Positions 16,204-23,217 of a DNA stretch of 42,615 nucleotides are shown here, one piece after another. The notes under the pieces were generated by a model. It was not told the origin of the DNA, did not search any database, and saw nothing but the letters and a program-made list of their open reading frames with translations. The translations under genes were made by a program, and so were the position numbers. The stretch is from positions 1 through 42,615 of the forward strand of contig NZ_LIQZ01000008.1 of the NCBI RefSeq assembly GCF_001418655.1, given 5' to 3'. Source of the stretch: Streptomyces phaeochromogenes (GTDB taxonomy: Bacteria; Actinomycetota; Actinomycetes; Streptomycetales; Streptomycetaceae). Position 1 is the first letter of the stretch; every line of letters begins with the position of its first letter.

Positions 16204-18581
16204 TGCGGTGCCTCCACCTCGCCCCGGTGCAGCGCCTGCCACACCCGGCTCGGGGTCAGCGGCATGTCGGCGTGGCGTACGCCGATCGCGTCGAGGACCG
16301 CGTTGACGACGGCCGGCGGCGAACCGACCGTCGCCGACTCGCCGATGCCCTTCGCGCCGATCGGATGGTGAGGGGAGGGAGTGACGGTGTGGTCCAGCTC
16401 CCAGGCCGGGACCTCCAGCGCGGTCGGCAGCAGATAGTCCATGAAGGACCCGGACAGACAGTTGCCGTCCTCGTCGAAGCTGATCAGCTCCATCAGCGCC
16501 ATACCGACCCCGTCGGCCAGCCCGCCGTGCACCTGCCCCTCGATGATCATCGGGTTGATACGGGTCCCGCAGTCGTCCACCGCGATGAAGCGCCGCACCT
16601 TCACCGTGCCCGTCCCGGAATCGACGTCGACCACGCAGACGTACGCGCCGAACGGGTAGGTGAGATTGGGCGGGTTGTAGACGGTCGTCGCCTCCAGATG
16701 ACCCTCCACACCGTCCGGCAGCTCCAGCGACCCGTGCGCGGCGAGCGCGATCTCCTGGATCGTCTTCGTTATCGCCGGGTCACCCGCGACCGACCAGCGG
16801 CCCTTGGTCCATTCGAGGTCGTCGGGGGAGACCTCCAGCATGGCCCCGGCGATGATCCGCGCCTTGTCGCGCACCTTCCGCGCCACCACGGCAGCAGCCG
16901 CTCCCGACACGGGAGTCGACCGGCTTCCGTACGTACCCAGCCCGAACGGCGTCTGGTCGGTGTCGCCGTGCACGACGTCGATGTCCTCGGGCGGGATGCC
17001 CAGCTCCTCGGCGACGATCTGCGCGAACGTCGTCTCGTGGCCCTGCCCCTGCGTCTGCACGCTCAGCCGGACCACCGCCTTGCCGGTCGGATGGACGCGC
17101 AGCTCGCAGCCGTCGGCCATGCCGAGGCCGAGGATGTCCATGTGCTTGCGGGGCCCGGCGCCGACCGTCTCGGTGAAGAACGACAGCCCGATGCCCATGA
17201 GTTCGCCCCGGGCCCGCTTCTCGCTCTGCTCCTTGCGCAGTTCCTCGTACCCGGCCAGGTCCAACGCTTTGCGCAGACAGGCGGGGTAGTCGCCGGAGTC
17301 GTACGTCCAGCCGGTCTTGTTCTCGTAGGGGAACTGTTCCGGCCGCAGCAGGTTGCGCATCCTCAACTCGGCCGGGTCGGCGTCGAGTTCGGCCGCCAGG
17401 CAGTCCACCATCCGCTCGATCAGATAGACCGCCTCGGTGACCCGGAACGAACAGGCGTACGCGACTCCGCCCGGTGCCTTGTTGGTGTAGACGCCGGTGA
17501 CCGAGCAGTGCGCGGCTTCGATGTCGTACGAGCCGGTGAAGATGTGGAAGAAGCCGGCTGGGTACTTGGTGGGCTGCGCGGTGGAGTTGAAGGCGCCGTG
17601 ATCGGCGAGGACCTTGACCCGTACGGCCAGGATCTTGCCGTCCCGGGTCGCGGCGATCTCGCCGGTCATGTGGTAGTCGCGGGCGAAGGAGGTGCTCATC
17701 AGGTTCTCGGAGCGGTCCTCCATCCACTTCACGGGCCGCCCGGTGACGATCGAGCCGACGACCGCGCACACGTAACCCGGGTAGATCCCGACCTTGTTGC
17801 CGAATCCGCCGCCGATGTCGGGGGAGACGACCCGGATCTTGTGCTCGGGAATCCCGGCCACCATTGCGTAGAGGGTGCGGTGGGCGTGCGGGGCCTGGGT
17901 GGTGGAGTAGAGGGTGAGCTTGCCGTCGACCGGGTCCATCGAGGCGACCGCGCCGCACGTCTCCAGCGGGGCCGGGTGGACGCGCGGATAGAGCATGGTC
18001 TGCTCGACCACGACGTCGGCCCGCGCGAACACCTCGTCGGTGGCCGCGCTGTCGCCGGCCTCCCAGTCGAAGATGTGGTTGTCCGTACGGCCTTCCAGGT
18101 CGTCGCGGATGACGGGCGCGCCGGGGCCGAGGGCATGGCGGGCGTTGACCACCGGGTCCAGCGGTTCGTACTCGACGTCGATCAACTCGATGGCGTCGCG
18201 CGCCGCGTAGTGGTCCTCGGCCACCACGAACGCGACCTCCTGCCCCTGGAAACGCACCTTGTCGGTGGCGAGTACGGCCTGCGTGTCCATCGAGAGCGTC
18301 GGCATCCAGGCGAGTCCCAGGCCCGCGAGCGTCTCACCGGTGATCACCGCCTTGACCTTGGGGTGCGCCTCGGCGGCCGAGGTGTCGATGGAGACGATGC
18401 GCGCGTGCGCGAACGGACTGCGCAGCACAGCGCCGTGCAGCATGCCCGGCAGGTGGATGTCGTCGACGTAGCGGCCCTTGCCGCGTACGAAGCGGGGGTC
18501 CTCCTTGCGCTTCATCCGGCCGAAGCCGATGGGCCGTTCGTCCGGCGCGGGGGCGACTGGAGGTTCGTCGACGGCGGTCAT
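16200..18581 (-). CDS. coxL: Aerobic carbon monoxide dehydrogenase, large (molybdenum) subunit, form I
   Basis: A 793-residue molybdopterin-binding subunit. The active-site loop reads AYACSFR at residues 374-380, with Cys377 as the copper-ligating cysteine; AYxCSFR is the hallmark of true form I CO dehydrogenase and separates it from the AYRGAGR loop of form II and from xanthine dehydrogenases. Other expected blocks are SPDIGGGFGNK (253-263), QTQGQGHETTFAQI, and GAKGIGESATVG near the C-terminus, which carries the catalytic glutamate. The enzyme oxidises CO to CO2 and passes electrons to the respiratory chain, allowing atmospheric CO scavenging. ATG overlaps the coxS stop as ATGA; its stop overlaps the XdhC-YHS start. 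Confidence 0.97.
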   Translation of the reverse strand: MTAVDEPPVAPAPDERPIGFGRMKRKEDPRFVRGKGRYVDDIHLPGMLHGAVLRSPFAHARIVSIDTSAAEAHPKVKAVITGETLAGLGLAWMPTLSMDTQAVLATDKVRFQGQEVAFVVAEDHYAARDAIELIDVEYEPLDPVVNARHALGPGAPVIRDDLEGRTDNHIFDWEAGDSAATDEVFARADVVVEQTMLYPRVHPAPLETCGAVASMDPVDGKLTLYSTTQAPHAHRTLYAMVAGIPEHKIRVVSPDIGGGFGNKVGIYPGYVCAVVGSIVTGRPVKWMEDRSENLMSTSFARDYHMTGEIAATRDGKILAVRVKVLADHGAFNSTAQPTKYPAGFFHIFTGSYDIEAAHCSVTGVYTNKAPGGVAYACSFRVTEAVYLIERMVDCLAAELDADPAELRMRNLLRPEQFPYENKTGWTYDSGDYPACLRKALDLAGYEELRKEQSEKRARGELMGIGLSFFTETVGAGPRKHMDILGLGMADGCELRVHPTGKAVVRLSVQTQGQGHETTFAQIVAEELGIPPEDIDVVHGDTDQTPFGLGTYGSRSTPVSGAAAAVVARKVRDKARIIAGAMLEVSPDDLEWTKGRWSVAGDPAITKTIQEIALAAHGSLELPDGVEGHLEATTVYNPPNLTYPFGAYVCVVDVDSGTGTVKVRRFIAVDDCGTRINPMIIEGQVHGGLADGVGMALMELISFDEDGNCLSGSFMDYLLPTALEVPAWELDHTVTPSPHHPIGAKGIGESATVGSPPAVVNAVLDAIGVRHADMPLTPSRVWQALHRGEVEAPQ

Positions 18582-19078
18582 GTCTGGCTCCCCGCGGTCT
18601 CCGTGACTCCGTCGGCCTCGGCCCGGTTCCTCGCCGCCCACTGGATGGACTTGACGATGTTCAGATAGCCGGTGCACCGGCACAGCTGGCCGGAGATGGC
18701 CTCGCGGATCTCCTGCTCGGACGGATCCGGGTTGCGGTCCAGGAGCGCCCGGCCGGTGAGCATCATCCCCGGGGTGCAGAACCCGCACTGCAGACCGTGC
18801 TGCTCGATGAACCCCTGCTGAACGGGGTCGAGTTGGTCTCCGTCCGCCAGATCCTCGACCGTACGGATCTCGTGACCGGCCGCCATGACCGCCAGGACCG
18901 TACAGCTCTTGACGGGTTCCCCGTCCATCAGCACAACGCACGTTCCGCAGTTGCTCGTGTCGCAGCCCCAGTGGGTGCCGGTCAGTTCCAGGTCGTCGCG
19001 CAGGAAGCGCACGAGCAGATGCCGGGGCTCGACCTCCCGGGTGTGGTCGTCGCCGTTGACGTTGACGGTGATCCGCAT
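18578..19078 (-). CDS. coxS: Aerobic carbon monoxide dehydrogenase, small (iron-sulfur) subunit
   Basis: A 166-residue protein with two [2Fe-2S] clusters. The plant-ferredoxin-type cluster uses Cys39, 44, 47 and 59 (WGCDTSNCGTC ... KSC). The helical C-terminal domain uses Cys98, 101, 133 and 135 (QCGFCTPGM ... QLCRCTGY). It conducts electrons from the CoxL molybdenum site to FAD in CoxM. The ATG is preceded by GGGAGGCG, 5 nt after the coxM stop. Length and motifs are canonical. Confidence 0.97.
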   Translation of the reverse strand: MRITVNVNGDDHTREVEPRHLLVRFLRDDLELTGTHWGCDTSNCGTCVVLMDGEPVKSCTVLAVMAAGHEIRTVEDLADGDQLDPVQQGFIEQHGLQCGFCTPGMMLTGRALLDRNPDPSEQEIREAISGQLCRCTGYLNIVKSIQWAARNRAEADGVTETAGSQT

Positions 19079-19083
19079 GCGCC

Positions 19084-19977
19084 TCACGCCTCCCTTGCCG
19101 TGGACCCGATGGGCCGCCCGGCCCGGGCGACCGCCCGCCGCAGTGCCCGCCGGGTGAGTTCGCCGGCCAGATGCCGCTTGTACTCGGCGCTGCCCCGCCC
19201 GTCGGTGACCGGTGAGCAGCTGTCCGACGCCACCCGGCCCGCCTCCTCGTACAGGGCCTCGGACGGTTCGCTGCCGTTCAGCAGCGTCTGGACCGCGTGC
19301 AGGTTCAGCGCCCCGGCGCCGACCGCCGCCAGACCCACGCCCGCGTCGGCGATCCGCCCCTCGCGCAGCGTCAGGGCGACCCCGGCCGCGGCGACGGCCC
19401 AGTCCCCGGCCTTGCGCTCGACCTTCTCGTACGCGCTGCCCGCACCCGGCAGGACCGGCAGCCGCACCTCGGTCAGCATCTCGCCGACGCCCACGGCCGT
19501 TTCGTACGGGCCCTGGTGGAAGTCGGCCATGGAGACGATCCGTTCGCCGCCCGCCCCGCGGATGACGGCATGGGCGTGCAGCGCGCCGCACACCGCCGAG
19601 AGGTCCTCGGAAGGGTCGGCCTGGCAGAGGGAGCCGCCGATCGTGCCGCGGTTGCGGACCGGCGGGTCGGCGATCACCTTCTCCGCGTCGTGGACGATGG
19701 GAAAGTACCGGCCGACCAGCTCCGACTCCAGCAGTGTGCGGTGCCGGGTGAGGGCGCCGACGCGCAGTTCGTCGCCGACCAGGACGATGTGGTCGAGCTC
19801 GTGCAGGTCGTTGATGTCGACGAGGACCTCGGGGGCGGCCAGGCGCAGCTTCATCATCGGCAGCAGACTGTGTCCGCCGGCCACGACCCGGGCCTCCTCG
19901 CCGTAGCGCCGCAGCAGTTCCAGCGCCTCGTCCACGCTCTCGGCGCGCTGGTAGTCGAACGAAGCGGGTACCTGCAC
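19084..19977 (-). CDS. coxM: Aerobic carbon monoxide dehydrogenase, medium (FAD) subunit
   Basis: A 297-residue FAD-binding PCMH-type subunit. Both FAD motifs of the CO dehydrogenase medium subunit are present: AGGHSLLP at 33-40 and TIGGS at 112-116. The C-terminal domain (EKVERKAGDWAVAAAGVAL, ADAGVGLAAVGAGALN) is standard. FAD passes electrons on to the quinone pool. The GTG at 19977 gives the canonical VQVPASFDYQRAESVDEAL opening and follows a GGGAGGGAG ribosome site. It is first in the operon; a candidate promoter (20087-20115) gives a leader of about 100 nt. A longer in-frame reading to 20196 would cross the promoter and is rejected. Confidence 0.96.
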   Translation of the reverse strand: MQVPASFDYQRAESVDEALELLRRYGEEARVVAGGHSLLPMMKLRLAAPEVLVDINDLHELDHIVLVGDELRVGALTRHRTLLESELVGRYFPIVHDAEKVIADPPVRNRGTIGGSLCQADPSEDLSAVCGALHAHAVIRGAGGERIVSMADFHQGPYETAVGVGEMLTEVRLPVLPGAGSAYEKVERKAGDWAVAAAGVALTLREGRIADAGVGLAAVGAGALNLHAVQTLLNGSEPSEALYEEAGRVASDSCSPVTDGRGSAEYKRHLAGELTRRALRRAVARAGRPIGSTAREA

Positions 19978-20086
19978 GGCACGCTCCCTCCCGGACCGGG
20001 CCGCCCGGCACGCCCGGGCGAGGCAGCGCGCGCGGGGGAACCGTCCGTCGATTGGGGACCTGGCCGGTTTCCGGCGGTCCGGGGGA

Positions 20087-20115
20087 ACAATTGCGCGAAG
20101 GGATGGGGCGGTCAA
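20087..20115 (-). promoter_or_regulatory. Candidate coxM operon promoter
   Basis: On the minus strand, TTGACC (20110-20115) and AATTGT (20087-20092) are separated by exactly 17 nt. The -35 abuts and shares two bases with the 28-nt box at 20114-20141, the position expected for an activator contacting RNA polymerase. Predicted transcript start is near 20080. Confidence 0.5.
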
Positions 20116-20141
20116 CGGCGACTCAAGCGAATGCTTAAGAG
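20114..20141. promoter_or_regulatory. Candidate LysR-binding box 1 (coxM/lysR divergent region)
   Basis: A 28-nt element beginning AACGGCGACT and ending TTAAGAG on the plus strand. Its core is an imperfect palindrome, CTCAAGC-GAAT-GCTTAAG (20122-20139), one mismatch in seven base pairs. A second copy at 21199-21226 upstream of coxG matches at 23 of 28 positions. It lies between the divergent coxM and LysR genes. Confidence 0.65.
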
Positions 20142-20185
20142 ACCTGGGTACCGGAGGGGGTCCTACCGGTCGAACAGCCGTTGTA

Positions 20186-21154
20186 ATGGCGGACATGACG
20201 CTGACTCAGCTCCGCGCTTTCGTCACGGTGGCCCGTCTGGGCTCGGTCAAGGCCGCCGCGGGGTCGCTCGGCGTCACCGAGGCCGCGGTCTCCGGCGCGG
20301 TCGCCGCGCTCCGCCGTGAACTCGGTGACCTTCTTTTCATCCGGGCCGCCGGCGGGATCAGTCTCACCCCGGGCGGCAGACGCCTCGCCGCAGGGGCCGC
20401 CGAGATCGTCGGCCTCGCCGAGGAGACCCGCCACCGGGTCCGCCAGGCCGGCTCGGGCACCGCCCAACTGCGGGTGGCGTCCACCGAAGCCGGCGCCGAA
20501 CAGGTCCTCCCCGCCCTGCTCGCGGCCTTCGGGCGCCGCCAGCCCGACCTGGACGTCGACACCCTCGCCGTGCCGGTGGCGGTCTTCGGCGACCTGCTCC
20601 GTGACCGCCGAGCCGATGTCACGATCGGTCCTGCGCCCCGCCCCGAACCGGGTATCGAGTCGATCCCCTTCCTGCGCTTCCAACTGGTCGTCGTCGCGGC
20701 CCCGGACCACCCGCTCAGACACCGGAAGCGGCTGGCACCCACCCAACTGGCCCACGAGCCATGGATGTTGGGCCCGGCCGGACTGGACCCGGACACCCTC
20801 TCCGGCGCCTTTCTCGCCCATGCCGGAGTCGAAGCCGCCAAGGCCAAGGCGTTCCCCAGCGTCACGGCCTCTCTCAACGCGGTGGCAGGCGGGGCCGGGC
20901 TGTCCATAGCCTTCCTCCACGTCGTACGCGACGAGCTGCGCCGCGGGTCACTGGCCGTGCTCGACGTCTCCGGCGCCCGGCTCGGCGGCATGCTGTACGC
21001 GAGCGCGCTCAACGGGGAACGGCGCTCGACGACCGCCGCCGCGCTGTGCCGTTTCGTCACGACACCGGCTGCGACACAGGCGGTGCTGACCCGGTCCAAG
21101 GGCGTTCCGATGAACGAGTTCCGACCACCGGTCCACGTCACGATCTGGAGCTGA
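20186..21154 (+). CDS. LysR-family transcriptional regulator of the cox locus
   Basis: A 322-residue regulator. The N-terminal helix-turn-helix is typical LysR (LTQLRAFVTVARLGSVKAAAGSLGVTEAAVSGAVAALRRELGDLLF, about residues 6-50), followed by a periplasmic-binding-like effector domain (LRVASTEAGAEQVLPALLAAF, ADVTIGP, VVAAPDHPL). It is divergent from coxM and just upstream of coxG. A LysR protein (CutR) activates CO dehydrogenase genes in mycobacteria, so this is the obvious regulator of the locus. The effector may be CO-linked but is unknown. Start at ATG 20186; ATG 20195 (MTLTQLRAF) is equally plausible, and neither has a good ribosome site. The C-terminal 30 residues are unconserved-looking. 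Confidence 0.93.
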   Translation: MADMTLTQLRAFVTVARLGSVKAAAGSLGVTEAAVSGAVAALRRELGDLLFIRAAGGISLTPGGRRLAAGAAEIVGLAEETRHRVRQAGSGTAQLRVASTEAGAEQVLPALLAAFGRRQPDLDVDTLAVPVAVFGDLLRDRRADVTIGPAPRPEPGIESIPFLRFQLVVVAAPDHPLRHRKRLAPTQLAHEPWMLGPAGLDPDTLSGAFLAHAGVEAAKAKAFPSVTASLNAVAGGAGLSIAFLHVVRDELRRGSLAVLDVSGARLGGMLYASALNGERRSTTAAALCRFVTTPAATQAVLTRSKGVPMNEFRPPVHVTIWS

Positions 21155-21198
21155 CTGGCCTCGGGGAGCCGGCGGATCACGGGTTCCGGCGTCCTGGG

Positions 21199-21226
21199 AA
21201 CGGCGACTTAAGCAAACCCTGAAGAG
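21199..21226. promoter_or_regulatory. Candidate LysR-binding box 2 (upstream of coxG)
   Basis: The second copy of the 28-nt element, beginning AACGGCGACT and ending TGAAGAG, 23/28 identical to 20114-20141. The inverted-repeat core is CTTAAGC-AAAC-CCTGAAG. It ends 4 nt before the coxG -35 hexamer. Both copies lie in non-coding DNA, so coding constraint cannot explain the match. Confidence 0.65.
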
Positions 21227-21230
21227 CTCA

Positions 21231-21259
21231 TTGACGGTCCGGCCGCCCACGCCCATCGT
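21231..21259 (+). promoter_or_regulatory. Candidate coxG promoter
   Basis: TTGACG (21231-21236), a 17-nt spacer, and CATCGT (21254-21259). The predicted transcript start falls at about 21266-21269, coinciding with the coxG ATG, so the message is probably leaderless. No Shine-Dalgarno is present. Confidence 0.5.
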
Positions 21260-21268
21260 GTGTCCGTC

Positions 21269-22144
21269 ATGGACTTCACCAACGAGTTCCGAGTGAACCT
21301 GCCGCCCGACCAGGCCTGGTCCCTGCTGACCGACGTGGAGCGGATCGCCCCCTGTATGCCCGGCGCCCAGCTCACCGGCGTGGACGGCGACACCTACAAC
21401 GGCGTCGTCAAGGTGAAGGTCGGCCCCATGACCGTCCAGTACAAGGGCGTCGTCTCCTTCGAGGAGAAGGACGACGAAGCGCGTACGGCGGTACTCCACG
21501 CGCGCGGCCGTGACACCCGGGGCCAGGGAAACGCCGACGCCCGCGTCACCGCCCGGCTCGTCCCGGACGGCGACGGGACGCGGGTGACGGTGGACACCCA
21601 CCTCACCATCACCGGCAGGATCGCGCAGTTCGGCCGAGGTGTGATCGAGGAGGTCAGCGGGAAGCTCCTTGCCCAGTTCGTCGACAACCTGGAGGGGCAA
21701 CTCGCGACGGAGAAGGAGCAGGCGCAGGAATCGGTCGCACCGATGCCAGAGGCCGGGGTGACGGCCGTTGCTGGAGCTGGAGCTGGAGCTGGAGCCGAGC
21801 CCGAGGCCGGCGCCCGGATCGCATCGAGTGCCACGCCGGAACCCGCTTCCGCCGGAGGCGCCACCGTGGACAACGCCCCTGCCGCCGAAGCCCCGAGGAA
21901 GGCCGCTCCCAGCGCTCCAACCTCTTCAACCGCTCCAACTTCTCCAGCCGCTCCGGCCACCCCCGCCTCGAACGGCGTCCGCCCCGCGGAAGCGCCCGCC
22001 GTTTCCCGTACGCAGGCCCCGGCCGAACCCGAACCTCTGGACCTTATGAGCGTCGCACGCGGTGCCGTACTCAAACGCGCTCTTCCGGCGGCGATCGTCC
22101 TCGCCGTGGTCGTGGTCGTTCTTGTCGTCTGGCTCACGCGATGA
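21269..22144 (+). CDS. coxG: CoxG-like SRPBCC membrane-anchored protein
   Basis: A 291-residue protein. Residues 1-150 are the CoxG subfamily of the SRPBCC/START fold (FRVNLPPDQAWSLLTDVERIAPCMPGAQL, VGPMTVQYKGVVSFEEKD, NLEGQL). A 115-residue Ala/Pro/Glu-rich linker follows, then a C-terminal membrane span (about 272-289) ending in a single Arg. CoxG recruits CO dehydrogenase to the membrane and is reported to bind quinone to deliver electrons to the respiratory chain; the C-terminal anchor fits. ATG 21269 is preferred over GTG 21260 because it gives the usual MDFTNEF start and fits the mapped promoter. It is separated from the other cox genes by the LysR gene but shares the 28-nt box. Confidence 0.93.
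   Translation: MDFTNEFRVNLPPDQAWSLLTDVERIAPCMPGAQLTGVDGDTYNGVVKVKVGPMTVQYKGVVSFEEKDDEARTAVLHARGRDTRGQGNADARVTARLVPDGDGTRVTVDTHLTITGRIAQFGRGVIEEVSGKLLAQFVDNLEGQLATEKEQAQESVAPMPEAGVTAVAGAGAGAGAEPEAGARIASSATPEPASAGGATVDNAPAAEAPRKAAPSAPTSSTAPTSPAAPATPASNGVRPAEAPAVSRTQAPAEPEPLDLMSVARGAVLKRALPAAIVLAVVVVVLVVWLTR
21771..21794 (+). repeat. Four tandem CTGGAG hexamers inside coxG
   Basis: Four perfect 6-bp units, in frame, encoding an Ala-Gly run in the flexible linker of CoxG. Such a tract can change length by strand slippage in whole-codon steps, altering linker length without frameshift. Confidence 0.85.
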
Positions 22145-22151
22145 TGGGGGC

Positions 22152-22685
22152 ATGACCGAGATCCATACCCCCCGTCTTCTGCTGCGCCGCTGGCAGGACG
22201 ACGACCTCGTGCCCCTCTCCGAGATCCACGCCGACCCGACGGTGATGCGATGGGTCGGTGACGGCACGCCCCGCTCCCTGGAACAGACCGCCGAGGACAT
22301 CGAGGCCTGGGAGGAGGAGTGGGACGAGGAGGGCTTCGGGGTCTTCGCCGTCGAACTCCTCGGATCGGGGGAGCTGGCCGGGGCGGTCGGGCTGTACGTT
22401 CCTGATTCCCCGCCCGAGGTGGCGGGGCAGGTGGCGATCACCTGGCGGATGGCGCGTGTCTTCTGGGGCCAGGGCTATGCCTCGGAGGCGGCCCACGCCA
22501 CACTCGAATTCGCTCTGCAGGACCGCGGTATCGACCGGATCGTCGCCGTGTGCCGAACGGCCGACACCGCGTCGTCGAACGTGCTGGACAAGCTCGGCAT
22601 GCAGGCGGAAGGCGCGACAGTGGACCCGGCCTACGCGCACGACGTGCGGATCTACGGGATCGACCTGACGGAGTTCGAGGGCTGA
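22152..22685 (+). CDS. GNAT-family N-acetyltransferase (RimJ/RimL-like)
   Basis: A 177-residue acetyltransferase of the RimJ/RimL type: N-terminal ETPRLLLRRW-like opening (IHTPRLLLRRWQDDDL), acetyl-CoA-binding region VFWGQGYASEAAHATLEFAL near residues 100-120, and the ASSNVLDKLGMQAEG block near the end. It would transfer acetyl from acetyl-CoA to an amino group on an unknown substrate. The ATG follows GGGGG, 7 nt after the coxG stop; co-transcription with coxG is likely, though the function appears unrelated. Confidence 0.92.
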   Translation: MTEIHTPRLLLRRWQDDDLVPLSEIHADPTVMRWVGDGTPRSLEQTAEDIEAWEEEWDEEGFGVFAVELLGSGELAGAVGLYVPDSPPEVAGQVAITWRMARVFWGQGYASEAAHATLEFALQDRGIDRIVAVCRTADTASSNVLDKLGMQAEGATVDPAYAHDVRIYGIDLTEFEG

Positions 22686-22752
22686 CCGGTCCCTCGGTGG
22701 CGCGCCGAACGACCGGGCGGCCGACCGTGACCGGACCGCCATGGAGGCCATG

Positions 22753-23205
22753 ATGCAGATCCCTTCGCTGCCGTACCGCGATGAGCACACCACCGTCGTC
22801 GCGGCGGGAGCCGATGACGTCTGGCGCAGTCTGGGCGACACCCTGGACCGGTCCTTCTCGCGCCCCGGCGCGAGCCGCTACGCGCGGCTGGTCGGATGCG
22901 CGGACCGCACGGCGTCGGGTCCACGGCCGCTCGCCGAGGGCTCGACGTTTCCCGGGTTCCGGGTGGCCACCGCGGTCCCGGGGCGGGAGCTGATCCTCGG
23001 CGGGCGCCACCGCTTCTCGTCGTACGCGCTGATCTTTCGCCTGGAGCCCGCGGGTCCGGGCCGGTCACGGTTGACCGCCGAGACCCGGGCCACCTTCCCC
23101 GGCCCGGCCGGTGGCCTCTACCGGTTGCTCGTCCTCGGGACAGGAGGGCACGCGGTGGGCGTGCGGCGCCTGCTCGCGGCGGTCCGCCGCCGGGCCGAGA
23201 CCTGA
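22753..23205 (+). CDS. SRPBCC/polyketide-cyclase-like hypothetical protein
   Basis: A 150-residue protein with an SRPBCC-like pattern: an N-terminal strand, the helix DDVWRSLGDTLDRSF, a beta-rich middle (STFPGFRVATAVPGRELILGGRHRFSSYALIFRLEP) and a C-terminal amphipathic helix. Such proteins hold a hydrophobic ligand; none can be named. GGAGG at 22743-22747 fits ATG 22753; ATG 22750 and 22741 are alternatives. It ends 12 nt before the convergent phoD stop. Confidence 0.75.
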   Translation: MQIPSLPYRDEHTTVVAAGADDVWRSLGDTLDRSFSRPGASRYARLVGCADRTASGPRPLAEGSTFPGFRVATAVPGRELILGGRHRFSSYALIFRLEPAGPGRSRLTAETRATFPGPAGGLYRLLVLGTGGHAVGVRRLLAAVRRRAET

Positions 23206-23217
23206 GGGCTGCCGGTC

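Noticed and set aside
16200..18581. Reading the large subunit as xanthine or aldehyde dehydrogenase
   Set aside because: The AYACSFR loop with its cysteine and the CoxM/CoxS/CoxG/CoxD/CoxE context specify CO dehydrogenase.
15837..18668. A 943-residue plus-strand open frame
   Set aside because: Antisense shadow of coxL and XdhC; composition is low-complexity and the opposite strand encodes unmistakable enzymes.
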